Origin: Candidatus Photodesmus blepharonis
GTDB lineage: Bacteria > Pseudomonadota > Gammaproteobacteria > Enterobacterales > Vibrionaceae
Reading direction: 5' to 3'
Assembly: GCF_000731795.2 (NCBI RefSeq)
Contig: NZ_JGVK01000006.1
Location: 62,001 to 126,000, forward strand
Length of the DNA stretch: 64,000 nt
Numbering within the stretch: the stretch's first letter is position 1; the number at the start of each line of letters is the position of its first letter. The notes under the pieces are model-generated. The model was given only the letters and a program-made list of their open reading frames with translations. It had not been told where the DNA came from and ran no database searches. Shown in pieces: positions 20,563 to 30,666 of the stretch. A program made the translations under genes and the position numbers.

Positions 20563-21201
20563 TTACTCCTTCATCTCTATTTGTTCTGGTTTAAAAATCC
20601 GGATCACCCAAATTAAGAAACCGATCAAAAAGAATGCGGAAGGTGCCAGAAGCATTAAACCATTTGGCTGATACCAACCATTATTACTTACCAAAGGTAA
20701 CAATTCAAAACCAAAGACTTTACCTGAACCTAATAATTCACGGAAAAAACTAACAATAATGAGCACGAAACCATAGCCTAAACCATTCATAATACCATCA
20801 AGAAAAGATGGTAGTGGTCCCGACTTCATAGCGAAAGCTTCTGTGCGACCCATCACAATACAATTTGTAATAATCAGTCCAACAAACACTGATAACTGCT
20901 TAGAAATATTATAAAAATATGCTTTAAGAATTTGATCAACTACAATGACTAAAGACGCGATAATTGTCATTTGAACAATAATACGCACGCTGTTAGGTAT
21001 ACATTTACGAACAATTGAAACAAAAAAATTAGATAATGCTGTAACAAACATAACTGCCAGCGTCATAACAAACGCCGTCTCTAGCTTAGTCGTCACTGCA
21101 AGAGCAGAACACACACCAAGCACTTGTAACGCTATCGGATTATTATCTAATATAGGAGTCCAAACACTTTTTTTATTGATATTTCTTTGTGTAATAGACA
21201 T
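20563..21201 (-). CDS. nqrD: Na+-NQR subunit D
   Basis: NqrD is a 212-aa membrane subunit with about six helices. With NqrE it holds an intramembrane iron-sulfur centre; the cysteines are C31 (LGVCSALAV) and C114 ([10 protein letters not shown]). The ATG overlaps the nqrC stop (TAATG), so the two are translationally coupled. Length and helix layout are family-normal. Confidence 0.97.
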   Translation of the reverse strand: MSITQRNINKKSVWTPILDNNPIALQVLGVCSALAVTTKLETAFVMTLAVMFVTALSNFFVSIVRKCIPNSVRIIVQMTIIASLVIVVDQILKAYFYNISKQLSVFVGLIITNCIVMGRTEAFAMKSGPLPSFLDGIMNGLGYGFVLIIVSFFRELLGSGKVFGFELLPLVSNNGWYQPNGLMLLAPSAFFLIGFLIWVIRIFKPEQIEMKE

Positions 21202-21968
21202 TAACTCAAACCTCCTTGACTACGAACCTTTGATAAAAATGGACCAAAACCCATATCACCTAACCAAAAGTTAAATGTACGCTGAACTGCATTGCTTGTA
21301 AGTGTTGCGCCTGAAATACCATCAACACTGTACTCAGATGTAATGCTACCTTTCTTAACAATCTTTATAGCGGGCTTATCTTCTACATCAAATAATTTTT
21401 TTCCAACAAATTTAGCAGACCATGTTGGATTTTCAACCTCACCACCAAGTCCAGGAGTTTCTCCTTGCTCATAATAAGTAACGGCAGCAACTGTATTACC
21501 ATCTATTTGTATCGCAACAAACGCATACATCATTGACCATAATCCACTACCATGAATTGGGATAATAACCCTAGATATCTTATGGTCATCTTTAACCAAA
21601 TACACAACACCAACGTTAGCTCTACGAAAAATCTTGGCCTCATCTTGCTCATATGTCAACTTAATAGAACGAGTTAGATCCTTAGCTGCTTGGCGTTGAT
21701 CGTAAATTTTAGCGTTTCCGTCTACAAAATCACCTGAATCGAAATCAACCAAACGAGGCTCAATATGCTTAGCAAACACTTCATGGACTTTTTTACCCAA
21801 AAAATCAATGCCAGAGATTTCAATAATTTTACTTTGTTTATCTAACACTGTATTTATCTTATGCTGACCACGTAAAACAACGGATACTGTTGATACAACC
21901 ATTGAACATACTAGGCTTAGTATGACAACAAAAAAAATCGTTTTCTCTACGCTATCATTGCCTACCAT
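21201..21968 (-). CDS. nqrC: Na+-NQR subunit C
   Basis: NqrC is a 255-aa subunit with one N-terminal helix (residues about 9-32) and a large periplasmic domain carrying covalent FMN. The FMN-attachment motif SGAT lies at residues 219-222, with T222 as the expected acceptor. The start overlaps the nqrB end by 14 bases. FMN is attached by the ApbE encoded downstream. Confidence 0.97.
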   Translation of the reverse strand: MVGNDSVEKTIFFVVILSLVCSMVVSTVSVVLRGQHKINTVLDKQSKIIEISGIDFLGKKVHEVFAKHIEPRLVDFDSGDFVDGNAKIYDQRQAAKDLTRSIKLTYEQDEAKIFRRANVGVVYLVKDDHKISRVIIPIHGSGLWSMMYAFVAIQIDGNTVAAVTYYEQGETPGLGGEVENPTWSAKFVGKKLFDVEDKPAIKIVKKGSITSEYSVDGISGATLTSNAVQRTFNFWLGDMGFGPFLSKVRSQGGLS

Positions 21969-23199
21969 AACGAGCTAACCTCCTTTTGACGTTACTCTCA
22001 GCAACAACATAATCAAAAAGTGGTGCAAATAGGTTAGAAAATAAGATTGCTAACATCATACCTTCTGGATATGCTGGATTAACAACACGAATCATCACAC
22101 ACATACTACCAATTAGAATTCCGTATATGAATTTACCTTTATGAGTAAACGAAGCAGATACAGGATCTGTTGCCATAAAGAACATACCAAATGCAAAACC
22201 ACCCAAAACTAAGTGCCAATACCAAGGCATGTAGAACATTGGATTAGTATCTGAACCAAGTAGATTAAATAAAGTAGCAACGATAATCATACCAATCATC
22301 ACACCTATAATGATACGCCAGGAAGCAATCCCAACATACACGATCATGATAGCCCCAATCATTAACGCCAAAGTTGAGACTTCACCGAAAGAACCTGGAA
22401 TATTACCAAGAAATGCATCTATCCAACTGATTTTACCACTTGTGATAGAATTCATTAAAGCGTTTTGTCCACCTTGCATCCATTGAGTCAGTGCTGTTGC
22501 GCCAGAGAAACCATCAACTGCAACCCATACTGAATCACCTGAAATCTGTGCAGGATATGCAAAAAATAAGAATGCACGGCCAGCAAGCGCAGGATTTAAA
22601 AAATTACAACCAGTACCACCAAAAAGCTCTTTTGCAACAACGATACCAAAGGTAATACCCAAAGCTGCTTGGTATAGCGAAAGTGTTGGTGGAAGAATAA
22701 GCGAAAATAAGATTGCAGTGACAAAAAAACCTTCATTTACTTGATGTTTCCTTATCATGCAAAAAAGTATTTCCCAAAATCCTCCAACAACAAACACGGT
22801 TATATAGATCGGAAAAAAGTAAGTTGATCCAAGTAAAAGTTTACTTATCCATCCAGCGTCAGTACCAAGTGTTCCACCAAGCTTTTCAATTAACCAGTAA
22901 TGCCAATTATCATCTATGACAGCAACGAGTTCCGATCCTGAATACATGTGATGTAATGCTAATATAGCTTGTCCACCCGCATTGTAAATACCCCAAAACA
23001 TCGCTGGAAGTACCGCGAAACAAACCATGATCATTATGCGCTTCAAATCCAAACCATCACGGACATGAGAGCTTCTCTTCGTTACTAAACCTGGCGTGTA
23101 AAAAAACGTTGCTACAGCCTCATAAAGTACAAACCATTTCCCGTACTTAGCATCTGACTTGAAATGACGCTCCATATTTTCAAGGAATTTTCTAATCAT
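21955..23199 (-). CDS. nqrB: Na+-NQR subunit B
   Basis: NqrB is the 414-aa main membrane subunit with about ten helices. It binds riboflavin and covalent FMN and contributes the sodium path and quinone site. The FMN motif SGAT is at residues 232-235 ([10 protein letters not shown]), with T235 as acceptor. The paired glycines G139-G140, in the region known for quinone-site inhibitor resistance, are present. It starts 4 bases after nqrA ends. Confidence 0.97.
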   Translation of the reverse strand: MIRKFLENMERHFKSDAKYGKWFVLYEAVATFFYTPGLVTKRSSHVRDGLDLKRIMIMVCFAVLPAMFWGIYNAGGQAILALHHMYSGSELVAVIDDNWHYWLIEKLGGTLGTDAGWISKLLLGSTYFFPIYITVFVVGGFWEILFCMIRKHQVNEGFFVTAILFSLILPPTLSLYQAALGITFGIVVAKELFGGTGCNFLNPALAGRAFLFFAYPAQISGDSVWVAVDGFSGATALTQWMQGGQNALMNSITSGKISWIDAFLGNIPGSFGEVSTLALMIGAIMIVYVGIASWRIIIGVMIGMIIVATLFNLLGSDTNPMFYMPWYWHLVLGGFAFGMFFMATDPVSASFTHKGKFIYGILIGSMCVMIRVVNPAYPEGMMLAILFSNLFAPLFDYVVAESNVKRRLARYGRQ

Positions 23200-23203
23200 G
23201 AAT

Positions 23204-24544
23204 TTACCCTTCTTTTAGAATTATATCGAGACATTCACGAAGTAATTGACCGTATTCACATTTACCAGGACATACAAAAGTACACAGCGCTAAATCTTCT
23301 TCATCTAACTCCAATGCTCCGAGACGTTGAGCACTATCCGTATCACCTGAACATAGGTCACGAAGAAGCAACGTTGGCTCTATATCAAATGGCATTACTT
23401 TCTCGTAGTTACCAATAGGAACCATAGCACGAGGGCTACCATTAGTAGTAGTTGTCATATGAAATAATTGATCTTTGAAAAAATGACTCAAAAAAGAACG
23501 AGTAATAGAAAATTTGCTTTTACCAGGCATAGCCCAACCAAATAGCTCTTTTTCTCCTCCTTCATGCAACACAGAAACTTGTACGTGATAACGACCCAAA
23601 TAAGCAAGAGGGCCAACAGCCTCAACACCATTTAAGACTGAGCCAGAAATTACGCGAAGATCACCAAATACTAACTCATTATTGGTTACCTCATCCAAGC
23701 TAGCACCCAAAATCGTACGAATAAGACGAGGGTTCTTTACTGCTGGACCAGCGAGCGAAATTACTCGATCAACGTGAAGTTCCCCTGTTAAAAACAATTT
23801 TCCAAACGCAATAACATCTTGATAATTAATGCTCCATGCTACATTCTCCACATTTACTGGATATAAAAAATGCATGTGGGTGCCAGTGAGACCTGCTGGA
23901 TGAGGACCATTAAAAACATGCTCTTCAACATTCAATCGATTGGAGTAAAGAGGGTGAGCATCAGATTTGCATACGTAAACCTTATCTTTCGTTAATACCG
24001 AAAGAACATCAAGACCGGCAATGAAGGCATCAACCTGCTCATTAATAACTAACTTAGGATCCGCGGCTAAAGGATTAGTATCTATAGCAGTGACAAAAAT
24101 TGCCTCGGTCGAAGAGTCAACACCTGGCACTCTGCTAAATGGACGAGTACGTAAAGCTGTCCAAAGACCTGATTTAATCAGTTGAGACTTGATGGTGTCA
24201 CAGTCCAAATAAACTAATTGACCAGCTTCAAACTTAGCGAACGTAATTTGTTCATCACCTATGGTTTCAATCACTACGGATTGTAGGATTCGCTTTAAAC
24301 CACGATTAATCTCAATTATTCTACCGCTTACTGGCGAAGTAAACTTAACACCTTGATTCTTCTTATCCTCAAAAAGAATTTGAGCCTTTTTAACCTTATC
24401 ACCTACTTGAACATGCATCGTAGGACGTAGGCCAAGATACTCTTCACCAAGCAGAGCAACCCTATTGATAGTTTTACCATTATTAATTATTTGGGAAGGA
24501 CCTCCTGAAATGGGAAGATCCAAACCCTTACTTATCGTAAACAT
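23204..24544 (-). CDS. nqrA: Na+-NQR subunit A
   Basis: NqrA is the 446-aa soluble subunit on the cytoplasmic side of the complex, involved in quinone reduction. The N-terminus ([11 protein letters not shown]) and the segments [11 protein letters not shown] and [10 protein letters not shown] are family signatures. It is the first gene of nqrABCDEF-apbE-nqrM. The complex oxidises NADH and pumps Na+, producing the gradient normally used by vibrio polar flagellar motors; the flagellar cluster begins 1.9 kb upstream. Confidence 0.98.
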   Translation of the reverse strand: MFTISKGLDLPISGGPSQIINNGKTINRVALLGEEYLGLRPTMHVQVGDKVKKAQILFEDKKNQGVKFTSPVSGRIIEINRGLKRILQSVVIETIGDEQITFAKFEAGQLVYLDCDTIKSQLIKSGLWTALRTRPFSRVPGVDSSTEAIFVTAIDTNPLAADPKLVINEQVDAFIAGLDVLSVLTKDKVYVCKSDAHPLYSNRLNVEEHVFNGPHPAGLTGTHMHFLYPVNVENVAWSINYQDVIAFGKLFLTGELHVDRVISLAGPAVKNPRLIRTILGASLDEVTNNELVFGDLRVISGSVLNGVEAVGPLAYLGRYHVQVSVLHEGGEKELFGWAMPGKSKFSITRSFLSHFFKDQLFHMTTTTNGSPRAMVPIGNYEKVMPFDIEPTLLLRDLCSGDTDSAQRLGALELDEEDLALCTFVCPGKCEYGQLLRECLDIILKEG

Positions 24545-24755
24545 ATTTGCATTACTTTTTATTTGGGAAAAATTCTAACAATGAACTCGCCAGACGTAAG
24601 TAACACCAGTGCTCCTGCTTCTAGCATTATTCTCAACACCCAAACCGCTGTGTTTTACGCCTATTAATAGCCCTACCTCAAAATTGAATCTAACTAGACT
24701 ATCCAGTTCTAGCATTTTTTCCAAACTCGATACTACACGAAAAAAAACAAAAATA

Positions 24756-24761
24756 ATTATA
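24756..24761 (-). promoter_or_regulatory. Possible -10 element for the nqr operon
   Basis: On the minus strand the 262-base bolA-nqrA spacer contains a perfect TATAAT at 24761-24756. The hexamer 17 nt upstream is a poor -35 (AGTTTG). It lies about 210 bases before the nqrA start. This is the best sigma-70-like element I see in the spacer; the spacer otherwise holds no gene. Confidence 0.3.
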
Positions 24762-24806
24762 ACCCGCTCTCCTATAAACAAACTATCTTTGCCAACATAC
24801 TCTCAT

Positions 24807-25112
24807 CTATTTTTGCTTATTCACACATACAGAACTGCAAGGAACGGTTTCTTTTTTTGATTTCCATTCTTCTGGAGTATATGCATGAATCGACAATGCA
24901 TGGATATGATTTGCTAATTCATCTGAAAGAATTTGGTTAATTGTACGATGACGGACAACTAACTGTTGATTTGCAAACTGATCGCTAACAACAACTAGCC
25001 TAAAGTGACTTTCATAACCAGAAACTTTATGTAAATGGCTTTCGTCAACTACTTGTAGTTCAATTGGAGCGAGGTTTCGTTTTAATTTTTCTTCAATCGT
25101 TTCTTGAAACAT
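24807..25112 (-). CDS. bolA: BolA family protein
   Basis: This 101-aa protein has the BolA fold pattern, including the conserved VSGYESHF, RHRTINQIL and HALSIHAYTPEEW segments, with the family His in RHR. BolA proteins pair with monothiol glutaredoxins in iron-sulfur handling and also affect cell shape and motility genes. The C-terminal tail (after PEEW) contains two Cys and is not conserved. bolA just upstream of nqrA is the usual vibrio arrangement, though a separate promoter for nqr is likely. Confidence 0.93.
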   Translation of the reverse strand: MFQETIEEKLKRNLAPIELQVVDESHLHKVSGYESHFRLVVVSDQFANQQLVVRHRTINQILSDELANHIHALSIHAYTPEEWKSKKETVPCSSVCVNKQK

Positions 25113-25298
25113 GACAATCCCCTAGCTTATCTCTTCATCCTATTTACATATCACAGACGCTACAGGTCGCTATCAAACGACCTTAACATATTAAAAACGC
25201 TCAGAACCAGCAATCCAACATCAGAGACTTCAAACTCTTCTTAACCTATAGGAGCACACAATTTGCCGAAGATGAAACATTAAATATGAACAATGCAT

Positions 25299-25778
25299 CT
25301 AAAATGGGATATCATCGTCAAAATCCACTGGTGGTTCATCATATTTCATCTTAGAAGTTGACTCTTGAGCCTTCTCAAAAACGCCACGTTTTTTATCTGT
25401 CGATTGTTCTGAAACATCATCTTGAGCACGTCCTCCAAGCATCTGCATTACACCGTTAAAACCTTGTACAACTACTTCAGTTGTATAACGATCTTGACCA
25501 CCTTGGTCTTGCCACTTACGTGTTTGCAATTGACCTTCAATATAAACCTGAGAACCTTTTCGTAAATATTCCCCTGAAATCTCAGCTAACTTACCGAATA
25601 GCACAACACGGTGCCACTCAGTTTTTTCACGTTGTTCACCAGTTGTCTTATCACGCCAAGATTCCGAAGTTGCGATCGTAATATTTGCTACAGCATTTCC
25701 ACTTGCCATATAACGGACTTCTGGATCAGCACCTAAATTCCCTACTAAAATAACCTTATTTATGCCACGACTTGCCAT
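25299..25778 (-). CDS. ssb: Single-stranded DNA-binding protein
   Basis: SSB coats single-stranded DNA in replication, repair and recombination. The 159-aa protein has the OB-fold N-terminus ([16 protein letters not shown]...DPEVRY), followed by a short linker and the acidic interaction tip DFDDDIPF. The linker is shorter and less Gly/Gln-rich than in free-living relatives, where the protein is about 175-180 aa. uvrA, often divergent from ssb, is not found in the following 636 bases. Confidence 0.97.
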   Translation of the reverse strand: MASRGINKVILVGNLGADPEVRYMASGNAVANITIATSESWRDKTTGEQREKTEWHRVVLFGKLAEISGEYLRKGSQVYIEGQLQTRKWQDQGGQDRYTTEVVVQGFNGVMQMLGGRAQDDVSEQSTDKKRGVFEKAQESTSKMKYDEPPVDFDDDIPF

Positions 25779-26414
25779 ACTTTGTACACATCCCCCACCA
25801 GGTCAACAACTCAAGATTGTAACATGCTTTATGTACGACTAGGATAAATCAAATTGCCTAAAGTAATGAAAAAGCGAACAACATCATATTTTAATATGAT
25901 GAAATCAGTCTCATTGTTAAATTTAACTTTTAAAAAAACCGTTACTTTTTAAATCGTGCTCAATAAGTAACTAAAGAAAAATTTATTCGAACTGAGTTGA
26001 TTCAACATATCCAACAATGAAGTAGTAGAGCATTTCATAATTAAATTGACTATGATAAAAATCACAAAGCACTATTTTTTTCTAAAGCTTACCTTTTTTT
26101 AGCCGCTAAGATAGGTATTAGGTATGAAGAAGGCAAGGCGGATTCAAGAGCGCAGAAGACTATTATGATTTAACGGAAATAATATAGACAATATTCTGTG
26201 ATAATCGCGTAATACAACCTGAATATATTGCTACTGTATTTAAAAGATCAAAGAATCAATAGGATTTCTTCTTCTAGGCTACAGATCGAAATTTTGAATA
26301 TGTAATTTCATTATAAATATAAATAATAAGCTTTAGGAAAAATTCAATGAAAAAAAATACAACTTTTCTTAAATACAAATATCACTAAAAATTTAAGGTG
26401 ACAGGAAGATTGTT
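25779..26414. other. Long spacer with no recognisable gene
   Basis: This 636-base AT-rich stretch between the divergent ssb and flaG genes has no open frame of useful length in any of the frames I read, and I could not match short translated pieces to a family. uvrA or csrD/msh genes are common next to ssb in vibrios, so it may be erased sequence. It must hold the ssb and flaG promoters, but I see no convincing sigma-54 site. One clear palindrome is listed separately. Confidence 0.6.
25882..25901. repeat. 20-base inverted repeat (CATCATATT-TT-AATATGATG)
   Basis: Two perfect 9-base arms flank a TT centre, about 105 bases upstream of the ssb start. The shape is that of an operator or a small hairpin; there is no T run, so it is not a terminator. 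No regulator can be named. It could be chance in AT-rich DNA, but the arms include a TGATG that makes it less trivial. Confidence 0.4.
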
Positions 26415-26774
26415 ATGGAAATACCATCCGATACATCTAACATTCAGCCTTATGCATCAATAAATGGTATTAAAATTGCAGTTGAGGACAATAACGATGC
26501 ATCCAACATTACCGCTAATAAAGAGGATAGGAAAATACCGGAAACAGAGCGTGAAAAAATGGCAGAGCAAATTAGTGAGTTTATCTCTTCCATCAATACT
26601 GATTTATCTTTTCGTATTGATGAAAAAGCTAAGAGAAATGTTGTCACTATTTATGAAACTAGTACTGGTAAGATTATTCGTCAAATACCGGATGAAGCAA
26701 TGCTGGAAATATTACGAGATCTTAGAGATCAAGTAGCACGTTATACCTCTGGGCTGTTGATAGATAAGGTTTAA
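26415..26774 (+). CDS. flaG: Flagellar protein FlaG
   Basis: This 119-aa protein has an unconserved N-terminal half and the FlaG domain in residues about 50-117 (FISSINTDLSFRIDEKAK, then TGKIIRQIPDEAMLEILRDL). FlaG influences filament length in vibrios. It leads the flaG-fliD-flaI-fliS group, as in other Vibrionaceae, and fliD follows after 20 bases. GGTGACAGGAAG lies just upstream of the ATG as ribosome site. The flagellin genes that often precede it are absent. Confidence 0.9.
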   Translation: MEIPSDTSNIQPYASINGIKIAVEDNNDASNITANKEDRKIPETEREKMAEQISEFISSINTDLSFRIDEKAKRNVVTIYETSTGKIIRQIPDEAMLEILRDLRDQVARYTSGLLIDKV

Positions 26775-26794
26775 TATGTCTAGGAGACATTTTC

Positions 26795-28207
26795 ATGAAC
26801 TTAAATCCTTTAGGGATGGCTGCAAATATAGACTTAAATTCTATGGTTACGAAGATTGTTGACGCAGAACGATTACCCAAACAGAAACGTATTGATCGTG
26901 AAGTGGCTAATATTAATTCCAAAATTAGTGCATACGGACAACTTAAGGCGTCGTTGGATACTATGAAGGATTTAATGGTAGATTTTCGTCAAGAGAAGAC
27001 TTTTTCGGCAAGAAAAGCTCATACTTCTGATGAAAACGTTGTTGTGGCGATGGCAACAACAGGCGCCATTGCTGGTCAGTACACTATGAATGTACTGCAA
27101 CTTGCCAAAAAACATAAAATCGCATCCAGAGTTGTACCACAACAAGAAGATAGATTTGGTCCAGGAGATTTACAAATTCAACTTGGTAATAAAAGGTTTT
27201 TAATTAGCATAAAGAATAACTCTAAGCTAGTAGACATAGCAAAAAAAATAAACGGAAATCAAACTAATCCTGGAGTACAAGCATCTATCATTAATGAGAA
27301 CGAAGGAAAACGACTTGTTCTTACTTCAAATATATCTGGCAAAGAAAACACTATACGAGTATCAGCACATACACAATCAGACAATCCACTAAAGAAATTT
27401 GAGTATAAATATGAAATAGACGATACTGATCCCCAAGTTACAAAAAAGATACTAAGTACATACCAAGGCATGATTCAAGTTCAGCCCGCACAAAATTCAG
27501 AAGTTATAGTTGATGGTATCGCACGACTTTCTAGCCACAATAACATAATGGAAAATGCTATTAATGGAATTAACTTAACTTTAAAAAGAAAAATGGAACT
27601 TAACGAGCCACCGATAAAAATTGACATCAGATATAATACACAGAAAGTAGAAAAGAATATTGAACGTTTTATTGCTGCTTATAACCAATTTCACCAAACG
27701 TCGAAAGAACTGAGCTCTCTTGATCCTAAAACAGGGCAAGTAGGTCCTCTAGCCGGTGATAATGTTGCTATGAGCATTGCTTCTCGCCTGAAAAAAGTTT
27801 TTTCATCGCCAATTCTTCCAGCTCCTCAAGAAATCAAATCACTAACTGAATTTGGTATTACTACTACGCGCCAAGGTACACTTGAAGTTAACTACAGTAT
27901 TTTAAATCGAAAAATCAATGATAATTTTAATAAACTCAAAATGTTTTTCGGCGGAAATCAAGGATTTGCAAGAAAAATAGAAGATGCCATTCAAAATATA
28001 ACAGGAACAAGTGGAGCAATTCGTATTCAAGAGAAAAGTTTAATGGAAAAGAACTACCGACTCAAGGATGACAAAATGCTGCTTAAGCATCGCATGGATA
28101 ATCTAGAAAAACGTACTCATGCCCAATTTACTTCTATGCAAAATGCAACCAGAAAAATGCAGTATCAATTAACCAGTATGATGGAGGCAATAAAATTAAC
28201 AACATGA
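26795..28207 (+). CDS. fliD: Flagellar filament cap protein FliD
   Basis: FliD (also called FlaH/HAP2) caps the growing filament and folds flagellin. The N-terminal FliD_N region (residues about 5-105, including IVDAERLPKQKRID) and the C-terminal FliD_C region (from about 235, with DGIARLSSHNN and TLEVNYSILNRKINDN) are present, ending in a coiled-coil segment. At 470 aa it resembles the enterobacterial length; many vibrio homologues are, as I recall, well over 600 aa, so outer domains may have been lost. It overlaps flaI by 4 bases. Confidence 0.93.
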   Translation: MNLNPLGMAANIDLNSMVTKIVDAERLPKQKRIDREVANINSKISAYGQLKASLDTMKDLMVDFRQEKTFSARKAHTSDENVVVAMATTGAIAGQYTMNVLQLAKKHKIASRVVPQQEDRFGPGDLQIQLGNKRFLISIKNNSKLVDIAKKINGNQTNPGVQASIINENEGKRLVLTSNISGKENTIRVSAHTQSDNPLKKFEYKYEIDDTDPQVTKKILSTYQGMIQVQPAQNSEVIVDGIARLSSHNNIMENAINGINLTLKRKMELNEPPIKIDIRYNTQKVEKNIERFIAAYNQFHQTSKELSSLDPKTGQVGPLAGDNVAMSIASRLKKVFSSPILPAPQEIKSLTEFGITTTRQGTLEVNYSILNRKINDNFNKLKMFFGGNQGFARKIEDAIQNITGTSGAIRIQEKSLMEKNYRLKDDKMLLKHRMDNLEKRTHAQFTSMQNATRKMQYQLTSMMEAIKLTT

Positions 28208-28503
28208 TTGAATTAACGGATGTACGTAATTTAGATAATAAAATTAGATCAATTTTAAGCAACAAGGAGATTCATGCTAAAGAAATAATTAAACTTGTTG
28301 ATAATAGAGAACAAATATTGCTAAAAATTTTAAAATACATAAAAGAAACACCAAATCTTTCTAAATCCAAAAATTGGGTCTTACTGTTGGAAGAAACAAA
28401 GCAACTCACTAATCATTTACAACATAAAACCAACCAGATAGGAGAAAAATTAAAAACCTATCGATACGCTTGCAAATCCATTCAAAAGTATGAAAAAATT
28501 TAA
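28204..28503 (+). CDS. flaI: FlaI, small flagellar protein of the vibrio fliD-fliS group
   Basis: This is a 99-aa, lysine-rich, mostly helical protein with no recognisable catalytic motif. Its position between fliD and fliS with an ATGA overlap identifies it as vibrio FlaI, thought to be a FliT-like chaperone or accessory. Assignment rests on synteny and size rather than on sequence signature. No membrane segment or signal peptide is seen. Confidence 0.7.
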   Translation: MIELTDVRNLDNKIRSILSNKEIHAKEIIKLVDNREQILLKILKYIKETPNLSKSKNWVLLLEETKQLTNHLQHKTNQIGEKLKTYRYACKSIQKYEKI

Positions 28504-28533
28504 CGACACAATTATTTTTAAAAGAGGGAAATT

Positions 28534-28950
28534 ATGCGCGGTTCTTTGCAGGTATACAAGAAGGTATCTATTGATAGTCAACTGACTTTAGCGTCACCAC
28601 ACAAGGTTGTCCAAATGCTTATGGCTGGCTCAATAGAGCGTTTAATTCAAGGAAAAACCGCGATGCAGCAGGGCAATATTTCGGTAAAAGGCGAATGTTT
28701 GGGTAAAGCGTTAGACATCATAATTAGCTTAAGGAGTTGCTTATCAATGGATGATGGTGGAGACGTAGCAAAAAACTTAGACCAACTCTACGAGTTCATG
28801 ATAACGCAAATTTCAACAGCAAACAATAAAAATACCCCAAAGCCAATAGACGATGTCATCGAAATCATTCGTGAAATCAAGTCTGCTTGGGATCAAATCC
28901 CTCGGAAGTATCATAATCTAACTGTAACTGATATCAAGGTTTCATCTTAA
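28534..28950 (+). CDS. fliS: Flagellin export chaperone FliS
   Basis: FliS binds flagellin in the cytoplasm until export. The 138-aa helical-bundle protein begins LQVYKKVSIDSQLTLASPHKVVQMLMAGSIERL, which carries the family pattern of a P-H-K-(V/L)-(V/I)-x-(M/L)-L loop, and includes the GKALDIIISLRSCL helix. It is the last gene of the flaG unit; a spacer of about 150 bases follows before flrA. A GAGGGAAATT ribosome site precedes the ATG. Confidence 0.93.
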   Translation: MRGSLQVYKKVSIDSQLTLASPHKVVQMLMAGSIERLIQGKTAMQQGNISVKGECLGKALDIIISLRSCLSMDDGGDVAKNLDQLYEFMITQISTANNKNTPKPIDDVIEIIREIKSAWDQIPRKYHNLTVTDIKVSS

Positions 28951-29099
28951 ATTTTCCACTAATATCACATCCAGAAATTGCCTGGTTGCCTTATTTATTT
29001 TATCCAATAGAATGAATGCCGGCTCCAGTCGCTCCTTACTACTGGTTTCTGTTGATTGGCTATAAACTTAATTAAAACTTAAGGTAATTATCCCTGTTT

Positions 29100-30569
29100 A
29101 TGCAAGGTTTATCAAAAATACTTGTTATCGAAGATGACGCACAAGTACGTGTGAATCTTGAAAATATCTTAAAATTCCTCGGAGAACAATGTGAAGTCAT
29201 CACTCTAGAGCAGATTGAAGAACTAGACTGGTCAGCGCTCTGGTCAGGATGTGTTGTTGGTTCCTTGTATAGTAAAAAATTTCCCATTCAACTTATCCAA
29301 AAACTCGCCAACGCAGATCATATACCACTACTGATTGCCGGTAAACACTCATACCCCATAGAGAGCTATCCTCAATACGTAGGAAATTTGGAATTTCCTC
29401 TAAATTATCCTCAATTAAGCAAAGCTCTTCTCAATTGTAAAAATTTTGCGAATAAAAAAAAGAAACATCAATCGCACTTGTATAAAGATCCTCTCTTTTG
29501 TAAATTTGTTGGTCAAAGTTTGATTATCCAAGAAGTACGTCATTTAATCGAACAAGTATCAAATACTGAAGCCAACGTATTAATTTTAGGTGAATCAGGC
29601 ACCGGCAAAGAAGTTGTAGCCCGAAGTATTCATTACAATTCTGCTCGTCGTAGTGCTCCATTTGTACCGATAAATTGTGGAGCGATACCACAAGATCTCT
29701 TAGAAAGTGAACTATTTGGACATGAAAAAGGAGCTTTTACCGGTGCAATTACTTCCAGGAAAGGTCGTTTCGAACTCTCTGAAGGTGGTACGCTATTTTT
29801 AGATGAAATTGGCGATATGCCAATGTCCATGCAAATCAAGCTACTGCGTGTCCTTCAGGAGCGTAGTTTCGAGCGCGTCGGTGGAAATACAACTATCCAA
29901 GTCAATGTTCGTATTATTTCAGCAACACACCGAAACTTAGAAAATATGATTGCTAATGAGTCTTTTCGTGAAGATCTCTACTATCGCCTAAATGTTTTTC
30001 CTATCGATGTGCCAACATTACGAGATCGCAAAGAAGATATCCCACTGCTACTAAAAGAATTCATAACACGTACTGAAACTACAAATAACGAACCCACTCG
30101 CTTTACCCCTCGTGCTATGAACGCTTTAATAAAACATGATTGGCCAGGGAATGTTCGAGAACTTTCTAACCTGATTGAAAGAATGGTTATTTTATATCCA
30201 AACACCTTAATAGACATGAATCATTTACCCATTAAATATCGTTATAACGATACTTCTAAATTTCGATTGGGACAAAGAAAACTCATTGCTGCCGCAGAAG
30301 AAGAACGTAATGCGTTAGCTGACATTTTTTCTAAAAAATTTAATTCTGAAAACAAAAATTCTTTCCAAGATAGCCTAGATAAGTTCAGTACATCTCATCT
30401 ACCCCCAGAAGGCATTAATTTAAAAAAAATTCTCGCTAAATTGGAAGTAAAAATGATTAACCAAGCTCTAAAGGCTCAAGGTGGTATTGTTGCTAGAGCA
30501 GCCAATATGTTAGGTATACGTCGAACAACATTGGTAGAAAAAATACGTAAATATAATTTGCAACGATAA
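29100..30569 (+). CDS. flrA: Sigma-54-dependent flagellar master regulator FlrA
   Basis: FlrA (FleQ type) activates sigma-54 promoters of early flagellar genes and in V. cholerae is inhibited by cyclic di-GMP. The 489-aa protein has an N-terminal FleQ/receiver-like domain (about 1-110) lacking a clear phospho-acceptor set, an AAA+ domain with Walker A GESGTGKE at 164-171 and the sigma-54-contacting GAFTGA at 211-216, and a Fis-type helix-turn-helix at the C-terminus (about 450-489). It is monocistronic in vibrios, and here spacers of about 150 and 97 bases flank it. Confidence 0.96.
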   Translation: MQGLSKILVIEDDAQVRVNLENILKFLGEQCEVITLEQIEELDWSALWSGCVVGSLYSKKFPIQLIQKLANADHIPLLIAGKHSYPIESYPQYVGNLEFPLNYPQLSKALLNCKNFANKKKKHQSHLYKDPLFCKFVGQSLIIQEVRHLIEQVSNTEANVLILGESGTGKEVVARSIHYNSARRSAPFVPINCGAIPQDLLESELFGHEKGAFTGAITSRKGRFELSEGGTLFLDEIGDMPMSMQIKLLRVLQERSFERVGGNTTIQVNVRIISATHRNLENMIANESFREDLYYRLNVFPIDVPTLRDRKEDIPLLLKEFITRTETTNNEPTRFTPRAMNALIKHDWPGNVRELSNLIERMVILYPNTLIDMNHLPIKYRYNDTSKFRLGQRKLIAAAEEERNALADIFSKKFNSENKNSFQDSLDKFSTSHLPPEGINLKKILAKLEVKMINQALKAQGGIVARAANMLGIRRTTLVEKIRKYNLQR

Positions 30570-30666
30570 CTCTCCGATCATTATCACTAATATTGAATCT
30601 ATTTTTGAATCCTCTAACTTACACTCTACCGATTAATTCACTTATATTTACCAATAGAAATATGAC

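Noticed and set aside
26120-26160. GG-N10-GC spacings before flaG as sigma-54 sites
   Set aside because: The -24 and -12 boxes (AGGTAT/AGGC and CGGATT/GCGC) are too far from TGGCAC/TTGC to support.
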